Made by a program: the position numbers and the translations under genes | In this document: piece by piece, positions 55,286 to 63,215 of the stretch | How the letters are laid out: each line of letters starts with the position of its first letter | Numbering within the stretch: the stretch's first letter is position 1 | NCBI RefSeq assembly: GCF_030944625.1 | Contig: NZ_JAUSXY010000001.1 | Coordinates: 186,001-250,000 of the forward strand | From: Arthrobacter sp. SLBN-112 | Lineage (GTDB): Bacteria; Actinomycetota; Actinomycetes; Actinomycetales; Micrococcaceae | Direction of reading: 5' to 3' | Length of the DNA stretch: 64,000 nucleotides | The notes under the pieces: model-generated | The model's database searches: none | What the model saw: only the letters and a program-made list of their open reading frames with translations | Told to the model about the DNA's origin: nothing

Positions 55286-55473
55286 GAGGACGAACGCCGG
55301 CCGATGATGGCATCGATCACGCCGCGTAGATCGAGCTTCCCCTCGGCGGCGCGGCCCAGGATCGCTCCGATGGCCATGAAGAGCAGGGACACGATGAATC
55401 CCCACAAGCCGAATTGCAGTGACATGAACGCCACGAAGGCGCCCATGGCCATGCCCGCAATGGTGAGGTTCAC
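55282..55473 (-). CDS. DUF2273 small integral membrane protein
   Basis: The 63-residue protein is mostly two membrane helices (IAGMAMGAFVAFMSLQFGL and GFIVSLLFMAIGAILG) followed by a conserved C-terminus (LDLRGVIDAIIGRR). DUF2273 genes regularly accompany Asp23 and AmaP genes. It overlaps both neighbours by four bases. Confidence 0.87.
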   Translation of the reverse strand: MNLTIAGMAMGAFVAFMSLQFGLWGFIVSLLFMAIGAILGRAAEGKLDLRGVIDAIIGRRSSS

Positions 55474-55925
55474 AGCAATGCCTCCCGGTCCACAGCCGCC
55501 GGCGCTGCCGGTTTGACCGGCGGTGGCACGTACACGTCCGTGATCTCGACGTTTACTTCGATGACCTGCAGGCCGACGAGCTCTTCGACGGCGCGGTAAA
55601 CGGCGGCGCGGACGTCATTGGCCAGCGAATGCAGGGGGGTGCCGTAGCTTGCTACCAGGGTGATGTCCACGGCTACCTGCGTCTCGCCCACCTCCGCGTG
55701 GACTCCGGCTGCGTGGTCCGAACTTCCGACGGCGTCCCGGATGGCACCCAGTGCACGGGACGGACCCGAGCCAAGGGAGTAGACGCCGGGGACGGCCCGC
55801 GCCGCGATTCCCGCCACCTTGGCCACGGCGGTTTCGGAGATTACTGTGCGTCCCGGCCCCGGACTCGTCACCGGGCTGGCGGCAGGACGGCTTGGCACCA
55901 CGGGTTGTGGGTTCTGGTATTCCAT
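55470..55925 (-). CDS. Asp23/Gls24 family envelope stress response protein
   Basis: The 151-residue protein has the Asp23 core: ISETAVAKVAGIAARAVPGV, VAVDITLVASYGTPLHSLAN and VQEINVEI-type sequence (LQVIEVNVEITDVYVP). A Pro-rich N-terminus precedes it. It is the first gene of a five-gene operon (Asp23, DUF2273, Asp23-like, DUF6286, AmaP-like), with four-base overlaps between all five genes. The operon should respond to envelope or alkaline stress. Confidence 0.92.
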   Translation of the reverse strand: MEYQNPQPVVPSRPAASPVTSPGPGRTVISETAVAKVAGIAARAVPGVYSLGSGPSRALGAIRDAVGSSDHAAGVHAEVGETQVAVDITLVASYGTPLHSLANDVRAAVYRAVEELVGLQVIEVNVEITDVYVPPPVKPAAPAAVDREALL

Positions 55926-56105
55926 CAGGCACTCCCCCTTCTATTGATTCCACCCTATCCCCAGCCTGCGACAGATGTGCCGGAAACACTGCGGCCCGCC
56001 GCGCCGAAGGTGGTGCCCAATGGAAAGACCCAGGCGGGGAAGCCCCCAAGGACATCCCCGCCTGGGCGGTATACGCCGGATTACCGGCGGTGGTGCAAAA
56101 GCGGC

Positions 56106-57699
56106 CTACTTGTACAGGCCCTCGCCGCCCACCCTGACGTTGGTGGGCAGGTAGCCGAACGGGCCAAGGCCGTTCCGGCCAAAGCTGCGGTCAACCTGGG
56201 ATACGGCGTTGCGGAAGTTGATCTTCACGGTCGGCGACAGCGAGCCGCCGCGGACGCCGTTGACGTTGTCGATGAACGACTGCACCAGGCCGCCGGGCTG
56301 CACGTAGTGCGAATAGGCCTGGAACTGCCGGCCGTTCTGCTTCGCTGACGGGCTCTCCGGTGCGTTGGCTGCGAGGTTAAGGTCCGTCGGGGACCCCAGC
56401 GCCAGGCCGCTGTTGTTCATCGGCTGGAAGTCGGAACGGACGCCGTCGCCCGCAAAGCCGTAGACGCCGTCAGGACCGCGCATGCCGGCTGCATAGGTGA
56501 ACTGGTGGCTGATGGTGAACAGGTAGTACTTGTTCTTCCCGCCCTCATTCTGGATGAAGATCTGCGGCCGCTCGGTCTGGTCGTTCACGCAGTTCGCGGA
56601 AAGGATCGGCGGGAGAAAGGACCACTTGGTGAGGTCCTTGTTGTCAGCCACGGCGAGGCCCACGTTTGCGGTCTGGTAGTAAGCACCGCTGCTCTGGACG
56701 TCGTTGACGTTTTCGGCGTGCGGATCGCCTGGCTTGTAGCCGAGGTCCTCGTCCTTGCACTTGTAATCGCCGCGGGTGCCGCCCGTGTTGCCTTCGAAGA
56801 CCATGTAGGTCTTGCCCGGGTGGGCCGGGTCAACGAAGGTGTAGGGGTCGCGGAACGCGAAGCCGGGGTTCTGCGCCTTGGTCTGGTACATCTTTCCGTC
56901 CGGTTCCAGCAGCTTGGTGTGCTGGAATCCATCGAACGTGACGCCGTTCTTGTCAGCGTGGATGTTGCCCAGGGCCTTCGCGATCGCAGCGTCGGGGAGC
57001 AATCCCGCCGCCGCCGGCATTGCGCTCTGCGATGTCGTAGAAGGTGGTGGCCGTGTAGAACACGTTGACATGGTCACCCTGCATCAGGCGGGTGGAACCG
57101 GACCACTCGGTATTACCGATGGAGGTGTTGTCCAGGAACAGGTGGCCACCGTAGTTCCACTTGTCCTTGGCCGGGTCCGCATTGGTCTTGCGGAAGAAGT
57201 AGCCGATCCGGGCGTTCCAGTGGCGCTGGTCGAAGCCGTAGCCGGCGTGGCGGTCTGCTACCAGGGAGAAGATGACGTCCCAGCCCTTGTAGCTGATCTG
57301 GTTGGCATTCTCGTCGGTAAGGGACCAGGTGTCCCAGACCCAGACGTCGTCGTTCATGGTGGGGAAGTCCTGGGGGATCTCCGGCATGGTGACGTCGGGA
57401 CTCATGGAATTTTCACCCGGCGCGACCGTTGAATCGCTCTGGGCCATGATCTGCTTGGCATCGGCGCGGGTCCACTTGGAGGTGAAGTCCGACGCCGGAT
57501 CGAACGCCTGCTGCGTGTGTCCGGTCGGGAGGGGGAAGCCCGGAGCGGGCGCCGGCATCTGCTGGACGGCAGGCGGGTCGGACGGCTCGTTGGCCTGTGC
57601 CGAGGGGACGGCCAGGAAGGCCGAGGCGGCGACGGCAGCCGCCAACGCTGCGGCGGCGGAGCGCCACCGCAGCATCCGGTTTTGGGGGTGCTTGTGCAT
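56106..57699 (-). pseudogene. Secreted levansucrase (glycoside hydrolase family 68), frameshifted
   Basis: A signal peptide (AAALAAAVAASAFLAVPSAQA) starts from the ATG at 57699. The beta-propeller follows with the nucleophile Asp in DVWVWDTWSL, and after the frameshift FRDPYTFVDP (transition-state Asp) and QTERPQIF (acid/base Glu). The shift is at a C run on the plus strand (57004-57006); one base fewer joins FYDIAERNAGGGG to LLPDAAIAKALG. The 1594 bases are 3n+1, giving about 530 residues when corrected. It would split sucrose and build levan outside the cell. As with the GH13 gene, a sequencing error is likely. A LacI-type site lies 256 bases upstream. Confidence 0.87.
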
Positions 57700-57854
57700 T
57701 GTTGCTCTTCTCGCGGAGTTGTAACTGTTCGTGGAAGACGGGCGTGTGCCCATTGCCCCGACAACATCCGCGGCCCCGGCAACACCTCAGGTGCCGTCGG
57801 AGACGCCTTTGTGTGTCGGGAATCAGCAGGGCCTGGGTAGGGCCCCGGGCAGAT

Positions 57855-57870
57855 GGAAAGCATGCTTTCC
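57855..57870. promoter_or_regulatory. 16-bp perfect palindrome upstream of the levansucrase
   Basis: GGAAAGCATGCTTTCC is a perfect palindrome 156 bases before the levansucrase start. The position and symmetry suggest a dimeric regulator. The binding protein is unknown. Confidence 0.6.
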
Positions 57871-57954
57871 CTGGCCGCGATCCACGCTAGGCGGCATCCC
57901 GCGAGCATTTCAAACCCTGTTTCGGGGCCTCCAAACGCCTACCGGCGAGTAGGA

Positions 57955-57968
57955 TGCAAGCGCTTACG
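57955..57968. promoter_or_regulatory. LacI-type operator upstream of the levansucrase
   Basis: TGCAAGCGCTTACG matches 12 of 14 bases of the operator at 51794-51807. It lies 256 bases before the levansucrase start codon, which suggests that the same or a related LacI-family regulator controls both loci. Confidence 0.6.
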
Positions 57969-58280
57969 CAAGCCAATGCGCGCGCGTGCCACAAGCGGTT
58001 TGGCGCAGGTCAAATGTTTCGTGGCACCAGGGAATTTTTTGTTGCCGGGCGCGCAGATGTTGCGCACGCCACGCTTGCTGGCCGGCCTCGACGCGGCGTC
58101 CAAAGTCGCGCCAGGGCATGCTGGGCGCGTGGATGCCGGACCCGTCCAAGGGGGAAAAGGCAGGCAATGCCAGAGTCTGGGTGGAGGTGCGAGACTGCGC
58201 TCCAAGGCGGTGCGCTCGCGTGAGGACGCGCATATTCATCTTCGCGTCTGATACTCCGTGACGACGCGCACATATGGGCC

Positions 58281-58353
58281 GCGCAGATGAACCGCGGAGG
58301 CGCAGACGAATGTGGGTCGCGTAGATGAACCGCGGAGGCGCAGATGAATCTGG
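58281..58353. repeat. 37-base direct repeat, two copies
   Basis: GCGCAGATGAACCGCGGAGG at 58281 and GCGTAGATGAACCGCGGAGG at 58318 begin two units with a 37-base period, differing at few positions over the first 30 bases. An inverted ATTCATCT relative lies near 58225. Only two full copies are seen and there is no spacer variation, so it is not a CRISPR array. Confidence 0.7.
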
Positions 58354-58401
58354 ACGTCGCCGGCGAATGCGGTGGCGCACAATATCACGCCTAAAACGAA
58401 G

Positions 58402-58430
58402 AAAAGCACCAGTTCCGAAGAACTGATGCT
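58402..58430 (-). terminator. Terminator of the tRNA-Phe transcript
   Basis: The arms AGCACCAGTTC and GAACTGATGCT (58405-58415 and 58420-58430) pair around CGAA with one mismatch or wobble. On the minus strand the stem is followed by TTTTCTTCGTTTT. It lies just after the tRNA-Phe 3' end. Confidence 0.85.
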
Positions 58431-58436
58431 TCCCAG

Positions 58437-58512
58437 TGGTGGCTCCGACCGGCGTCGATCCGGTGACCTTTCGATTTTCAGTCGAACGCTCTACCAACTG
58501 AGCTACAGAGCC
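58437..58512 (-). tRNA. tRNA-Phe (anticodon GAA)
   Basis: A 76-base cloverleaf with acceptor GGCTCTG/CGGAGCC, D-arm GCTCAGTTGGTAGAGC, anticodon stem-loop TTCGA-CTGAAAA-TCGAA with anticodon GAA, T-arm and an encoded CCA at 58437-58439. It is the last of three tRNA genes on this strand. Confidence 0.97.
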
Positions 58513-58560
58513 TAGGTGACTAGTCACCATGAGAGCCGGAATTAATTCCAGCAATCAGAG

Positions 58561-58634
58561 CGACCCTGACGGGACTTGAACCCGCGACCTCCGCCGTGAC
58601 AGGGCGGCGCGCTAACCAACTGCGCTACAGGGCC
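58561..58634 (-). tRNA. tRNA-Asp (anticodon GTC)
   Basis: The acceptor GGCCCTG/CAGGGTC, D-arm GCGCAGTTGGTTAGCGC, anticodon stem-loop CCGCC-CTGTCAC-GGCGG with anticodon GTC, and T-arm GCGGGTTCAAGTCCCGT fold normally. CCA is not encoded, unlike the neighbouring tRNA-Phe. Confidence 0.97.
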
Positions 58635-58724
58635 TTGCGTTTCTTGCTTTGCGGTATCTCTACCGCTTTTTTCAAGGCTTCCAGCCTACCAGACTTTCTT
58701 AGCCTGCTTGACCAGTTCCTTGCG

Positions 58725-58797
58725 TACCCCCAACGGGATTCGAACCCGTGCCGCCGCCGTGAAAGGGCGGTGTCCTAGGCCGCTAGACGATGGGGGC
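58725..58797 (-). tRNA. tRNA-Glu (anticodon TTC)
   Basis: The acceptor GCCCCCA/TGGGGGT, anticodon stem-loop CCGCC-CTTTCAC-GGCGG with anticodon TTC, and T-arm CACGGGTTCGAATCCCGT are clear. CCA is not encoded. The Glu-Asp-Phe order is common in actinobacteria. Confidence 0.97.
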
Positions 58798-58960
58798 CAG
58801 AACCCGTTCGGAACAAAATAAAAGGCGTCAAGCGAGGCTTTCCGTCTTTGTCCTTTGCGTTTCTCCGAACTGGACTCAACAACTATAGGGCCTCTGCAGG
58901 AATTATCCAAAATCGGCCAAAAACACCGCGTTCCGCCATTGCAGGGGCCAAGATGGACGG

Positions 58961-59977
58961 ATGGATGCCGTCGCAGCCCTCAACGAGATTGCTTTCTGGC
59001 TGGAGCGCGGACGCGCCGCCACCTTCAAGGTGCAGGCCTTCCGCAGGGCGGCCGCCGCCATCGCCACCCTGGGCCCGGACGAAGTGGCATCCCGTGCACG
59101 GTCGGGGCGGCTGAAGTCCATGAAGGGGATCGGCGACCGGACCTACACGGTGATCCGGGAAGCCGTGGACGGACAGGTCCCCGAGTACCTGGCGGACCTC
59201 CGGGAGAAGGGCGCCCAGCCGCTGGCAGCCGGCGGCACGGAGGTCCAGGATGCGCTGCGGGGCGACCTCCACAGCCACAGCGAATGGTCCGACGGCGGCT
59301 CCCCCATCGAGCTGATGGTCGCCGCCGCGGAGGTACTGGGCCGGGAGTACCTGGCCCTGACCGACCACTCCCCCAACCTCACCATCGCCAACGGACTCTC
59401 CCCCGAACGCCTGCGGGACCAACTGGACGTGGTGGCGGGCATTAATGGCAGCGGCGGACCCACCAGGCTCCTGACCGGCATTGAGGTGGACATCCTGGAA
59501 TCGGGCCAATTGGACCAGGAACCGGAACTGCTGCAGCGCCTGGACATCGTGGTGGCCAGCGTCCATTCGAAGCTGCGCGCGGACCGCAAGACCATGACCA
59601 CGCGGATGCTCGGCGGCATCCGCGATCCCCAAACCAACATCCTGGGCCACTGCACCGGCCGCCTGGTGGAGGGCTCGCGCGGGACCCGGCCGCCGTCGGA
59701 ATTCGACGCCAAGGAAGTGTTTGCCGCCTGCGCAGAGCACAACGTTGCCGTGGAGATCAATTCCCGGCCTGAGCGGCAGGACCCGCCCGACGCCCTGATC
59801 CAGCTGGCACTGGAGGCCGGCTGCCTGTTCTCGATCGACAGCGATGCACACGCACCTGGGCAGCTGGACTTCCTGCAGTACGGCGCCGAACGGGCGGCCC
59901 GAAACAACGTTCCGACTGAGCGGATCATCACCACCTGGCCGGTGAACAAGCTGCTGGCCTGGGCAGGTTCGAAGTAG
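58961..59977 (+). CDS. PHP-domain protein (PolX C-terminal type)
   Basis: The 338-residue protein has an N-terminal helical/HhH part (KVQAFRRAAAAIATLG, SMKGIGDRTYTVIREAV, about 1-75) like the start of PolX, then a PHP phosphoesterase domain with metal ligands in GDLHSHSEWSDGG, YLALTDHS, VASVHSKL, GHCTGRL, VEINSRPER and IDSDAHAPG. The nucleotidyltransferase domain of full PolX is missing. It is probably a metal-dependent phosphatase or nuclease in repair. The ATG at 58961 follows GGACGG. Confidence 0.9.
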   Translation: MDAVAALNEIAFWLERGRAATFKVQAFRRAAAAIATLGPDEVASRARSGRLKSMKGIGDRTYTVIREAVDGQVPEYLADLREKGAQPLAAGGTEVQDALRGDLHSHSEWSDGGSPIELMVAAAEVLGREYLALTDHSPNLTIANGLSPERLRDQLDVVAGINGSGGPTRLLTGIEVDILESGQLDQEPELLQRLDIVVASVHSKLRADRKTMTTRMLGGIRDPQTNILGHCTGRLVEGSRGTRPPSEFDAKEVFAACAEHNVAVEINSRPERQDPPDALIQLALEAGCLFSIDSDAHAPGQLDFLQYGAERAARNNVPTERIITTWPVNKLLAWAGSK

Positions 59978-60067
59978 TCAACGACGGTCATCGGCAGGCG
60001 CACTGTCGGGCACAGACATGTCCGATTCCCGCCAGCCGGGCTCCGGCGCCGCCGCTACATTTGGTTC

Positions 60068-61048
60068 ATGCCCTCAACCAGCCCCGCGCGCGAACCCCTC
60101 ACTCCCCCAGCTGCCGCAGCCGCCCCGGTGAAGGCCCTCGGCGTGGCGGCCATGGCGGTCACAGTGCTGCTGTGGGCCTCGGCGTTCGTGGGAATCCGGG
60201 CGATCGGCCCCCATTTTTCCCCCGGCTCCCTGACGCTGGGCAGGCTGGCGATCGCCGCCGTCGTCCTGGCCTTCCTGGTCCTGCCGCAACTCCTGAGGAG
60301 CCGCCTGCTGCCCCGGGGACGGGAGTGGCTGCCCATCCTCGCCTACGGAGTGATGTGGTTCGGTGGCTACAACGTGGCGCTGAACGCCGCCGAGCACATC
60401 CTGGACGCAGGCACCAGCGCCCTGCTGATCAACGTCAATCCCATCCTGGTGGCGATCATGGCCGGTATCTTCCTGAAGGAAGGTTTTCCGCGCTGGCTGC
60501 TGATCGGCAGCACGGTGGCCTTCGCCGGCGTCGCGATGATTGCCATCGGCTCGGGACAGCCGCGCACCCCGGGCGGGAGTACGACGGCGGACCTCGCCGG
60601 TGTGGCGCTGTGCCTCCTTGCCGCGGTACTCGCCGCAGTGAGCGTCATCATCCAGAAGCCGGTGGTGCGGAAGTTACCCGCGGCGCAGGCCACCTGGTTC
60701 GGCATCGTGGTGGGGGCGCTGTGCTGCCTGCCCTTTGCCGGGCAGCTCGCGGCCGAGGTGCAGGCCGCCCCGCCGCAGGCCACCTGGGGGCTGGTGTACC
60801 TGGGCGTCTTTCCCACCGCAATCGCGTTCACCACATGGGCCTACGCATTGTCCCTGGTGGACGCCGGAAAGCTGGCTGCCACCACCTACCTGGTTCCCGG
60901 AACCACGGTCCTCATCTCCTGGCTCGTGCTTGGCGAGATCCCGACGGCCTGGGGGCTGGCGGGCGGCCTTGTGTGCCTGGTGGGCGTTGGCCTGACCCGG
61001 CGAAGGACCCGGGCAGCCCGCGGGCAGCACCGGCCGCTTCGGGGCTAG
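60068..61048 (+). CDS. EamA/DMT family transporter
   Basis: The 326-residue inner-membrane protein has ten predicted helices in two EamA repeats (VTVLLWASAFVGIRAIGPHF opens the first, LAGVALCLLAAVLAAVSVII the second). The signature PILVAIMAGIFLKEGFPRW closes repeat one. It probably exports metabolites or amino acids; the substrate is unknown. It is followed nine bases later by the metallopeptidase gene, possibly in the same transcript. Confidence 0.92.
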   Translation: MPSTSPAREPLTPPAAAAAPVKALGVAAMAVTVLLWASAFVGIRAIGPHFSPGSLTLGRLAIAAVVLAFLVLPQLLRSRLLPRGREWLPILAYGVMWFGGYNVALNAAEHILDAGTSALLINVNPILVAIMAGIFLKEGFPRWLLIGSTVAFAGVAMIAIGSGQPRTPGGSTTADLAGVALCLLAAVLAAVSVIIQKPVVRKLPAAQATWFGIVVGALCCLPFAGQLAAEVQAAPPQATWGLVYLGVFPTAIAFTTWAYALSLVDAGKLAATTYLVPGTTVLISWLVLGEIPTAWGLAGGLVCLVGVGLTRRRTRAARGQHRPLRG

Positions 61049-61057
61049 AGTCGACCT

Positions 61058-61516
61058 ATGCCAGCCAGCCTGCCGCCGGGCCTGCCGATCGTCCCCTCCG
61101 GTCCGGACGGAGCCGCCCCGCATGAACCCGCCACGGACGGGCGCTCCGGATTCGCCATGTCTCCGGACGAGTTCGAGACGGCCGTCCAGGACGCGTTGGA
61201 CAGCATTCCTGACCGCCTGGCCCGCGCCATGGACAACGTGGCCGTCTTCATCGAGGACGACTATGTCCCTGGCCCCGGGGAAGATCCGGAGGCGGTGCTG
61301 CTGGGACTCTACGAAGGGGTACCGCTGACTGAACGCGACTCGTGGTGGGACGCCGGCTCCCTGCCGGACCGCATCACCATCTTCCGCGAACCCATCCTGG
61401 AGATCTGCGACTCCCGGGAGGACGTGATCCACGAAGTGGCCGTGACCGTTGTGCACGAGATCGCCCACCACTTCGGCATTTCCGATGCCCGGCTGCACGA
61501 GCTGGGCTGGGGCTGA
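61058..61516 (+). CDS. Metallopeptidase family protein (small HExxH protein)
   Basis: The 152-residue protein has the zinc motif VVHEIAHHFGISDARLHELGW near the C-terminus, preceded by SPDEFETAVQDALDSIPDRL and FREPILEICDSREDV. This is the short actinobacterial zincin-like family of unknown substrate. The first 30 residues are Pro/Gly-rich, so the real start could be the ATG before SPDEFE at 61157; the ATG at 61058 is kept because it follows the transporter closely. Confidence 0.88.
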   Translation: MPASLPPGLPIVPSGPDGAAPHEPATDGRSGFAMSPDEFETAVQDALDSIPDRLARAMDNVAVFIEDDYVPGPGEDPEAVLLGLYEGVPLTERDSWWDAGSLPDRITIFREPILEICDSREDVIHEVAVTVVHEIAHHFGISDARLHELGWG

Positions 61517-61724
61517 GCCAGCTCCGGCCCGCGCTTGACCGCACGACACGCTGCCTCCACCAACGCCGTAAATGACATTCTTGTGGTTTATGTTATTGAT
61601 GTGACTGCTGTTGCCAATGTGCAGCCAGTCACGTAACCTCGGACTGCTGGCGAGCAGCTGAGGGGTACCGTCGTGCCGCATCCAGAACCTCACTCCCAGC
61701 CATATTGTTGCGAGGTCTCTGCAC

Positions 61725-63194
61725 ATGGTTTTATCCGGATCCGGCCGCAAAACGGCCGTGCTGTGCGCCGCCGTCGTACTTTTTGCCTCCGTCGCAACAC
61801 CCGCAGCTGCTGTACCGGCACCTTCCGCGCCCCTGTCCGTTCCGGCGTCGCCGGACATCCCGTCGCCGGAGGACATTGCCGCGGCTAAAGCCAGCGAGAC
61901 TGCGACGGCGGACCAGGTCACCGCGATCGAGCGCATCCTCGCGGACGCATCCACGGCCCAGCAGGCAGCCTTCGCGGTGGCGATGCAGGCAAACAACTCC
62001 TACAGCGAGGCGCTGGTGGAGCTGCAGCAACGGACCCAAGCCGCGTCCGCAGCCTCCGCCCGTGCCTCGTCCGCGAAGGAACAGCTGGACAAAACCCGGA
62101 AACAGGTGGGGCAACTCGCCGGCGACCTCTACCGCAACGGCGGCCTGAACCCGACGCTCGGAACCCTGGCCGGCGGCGGGGACAGCCTGCAGCAGGCCGC
62201 CACGCTCGAAGCCCTGTCCGCCAGCCGGAGCCGCGCTTTTGAAGCTGCCGACGCCGCGGCCACCGCGTACCGCTCCCTGACGGCATCCGCAGACGATGCC
62301 ACCAAGGCCGCTGACGATGCTGCGAAAACCGCCGAACAGCGGAAGTCCCAGGCCGAAGAGGCCAACGCCGCGCAGGCCAAAGCCGTGGCCGACGCGAAGG
62401 CGCAGCGGACCATCCTGGTGGACCAACTGGCGCAGCTCCGCAACACCACCGTGGCGCTGGAATCGGCCCGGGTGGATGCTCTGGACCGGCAGCGTGAAGA
62501 AGCCCGGCTTGCGGCATTGTCTGCCGCTGCCGACAAGGCAGCGCAGGACAAAGCGGCACAGGATAAGGCGGCGCAGGACCAGGCCGCCGCGCAGAACACC
62601 CCGGCCCGGGACACGACGGCCCAAGACGCAGCGCCCGCTCCCGCCGCTCCGGCACCGGCTGCCCCGGCTCCGGTGGCCGCCCAGCCGCCCGCCGCTCCGG
62701 TACCGGCCGCACCCGCTCCCGCGGCCCCCGCCCCCGCTGCTCCTGCCCCGGCCCCTGTTCCGGCCGACCCCGCACCGGCCCCCGCGCCCGCCCCCGCCCC
62801 GACGCCCCCGTCAACCGGCGCAGGCACCTACGAGACAGCGATTTCCGTTGCCTTGGGGAAGGTCGGCGCGCCGTACTACTACCAGTGGGGTGGTACCGGG
62901 GTGTATGGCTTTGATTGCTCGGGGCTGGTGCAGAATGCCTTCGCCGCCGCCGGGAAGTACCTCCCGCGGACCGCGTCCCAGCAGTACGCTGCCGCCCCTG
63001 TCCACGTTCCGATCTCGCAGGCGCGCCGCGGCGATCTCCTGGTGTGGGGTTCGGCTCCGAACTTCTACCACGTGGCCATCTACCTCGGAAACGGCCAAGT
63101 GGTGCAGGCGCTCAATCCGCAGGAAGGCATCACCGTGTCCAGCATCAGCTCCATGGTGGGGATGGACCTCTACCCCTACGCTGCCCGCTACTGA
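61725..63194 (+). CDS. Secreted NlpC/P60 (C40) peptidoglycan endopeptidase
   Basis: The 489-residue protein has a signal peptide (AVLCAAVVLFASVATPAAA), a long coiled coil (about 40-290, Ala/Gln/Lys-rich as in PcsB- and RipA-type hydrolases), an Ala/Pro-rich linker (about 295-360) and a C-terminal NlpC/P60 domain. The triad is Cys398 (FDCSGLVQ), His449 (HVAIYLG) and Asn464 (ALNPQEG). It should cut peptide stems during cell separation. The start ATG at 61725 has only a weak ribosome site. Confidence 0.93.
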   Translation: MVLSGSGRKTAVLCAAVVLFASVATPAAAVPAPSAPLSVPASPDIPSPEDIAAAKASETATADQVTAIERILADASTAQQAAFAVAMQANNSYSEALVELQQRTQAASAASARASSAKEQLDKTRKQVGQLAGDLYRNGGLNPTLGTLAGGGDSLQQAATLEALSASRSRAFEAADAAATAYRSLTASADDATKAADDAAKTAEQRKSQAEEANAAQAKAVADAKAQRTILVDQLAQLRNTTVALESARVDALDRQREEARLAALSAAADKAAQDKAAQDKAAQDQAAAQNTPARDTTAQDAAPAPAAPAPAAPAPVAAQPPAAPVPAAPAPAAPAPAAPAPAPVPADPAPAPAPAPAPTPPSTGAGTYETAISVALGKVGAPYYYQWGGTGVYGFDCSGLVQNAFAAAGKYLPRTASQQYAAAPVHVPISQARRGDLLVWGSAPNFYHVAIYLGNGQVVQALNPQEGITVSSISSMVGMDLYPYAARY

Positions 63195-63215
63195 GCCGCA
63201 TTGCGGGGCCCCCAG

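Larger units (their letters stand above)
57700..58400. other. 700-base region without a recognisable gene upstream of the levansucrase
   Basis: No reading frame here looks like a conserved protein; the longest minus frame runs through the tRNA-Phe gene and is spurious. The part near the levansucrase holds two palindromic sites (57855-57870 and 57955-57968). The part near the tRNA holds a 37-base tandem repeat (58281-58353). The middle (about 57990-58250) contains nothing I can assign. Confidence 0.6.

Noticed and set aside
58281..58353. Possible CRISPR array
   Set aside because: Only two directly adjacent units without spacers and no cas genes in the window.
57964..58554. A 196-codon minus-strand frame near the tRNAs
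   Set aside because: Its N-terminal part is the tRNA-Phe gene read as protein, and the rest has no recognisable domain.
61517..61724. Possible ydaO (cyclic di-AMP) riboswitch before the NlpC/P60 gene
   Set aside because: Such riboswitches often precede cell-wall hydrolases in actinobacteria, but the conserved core segments are not visible here.
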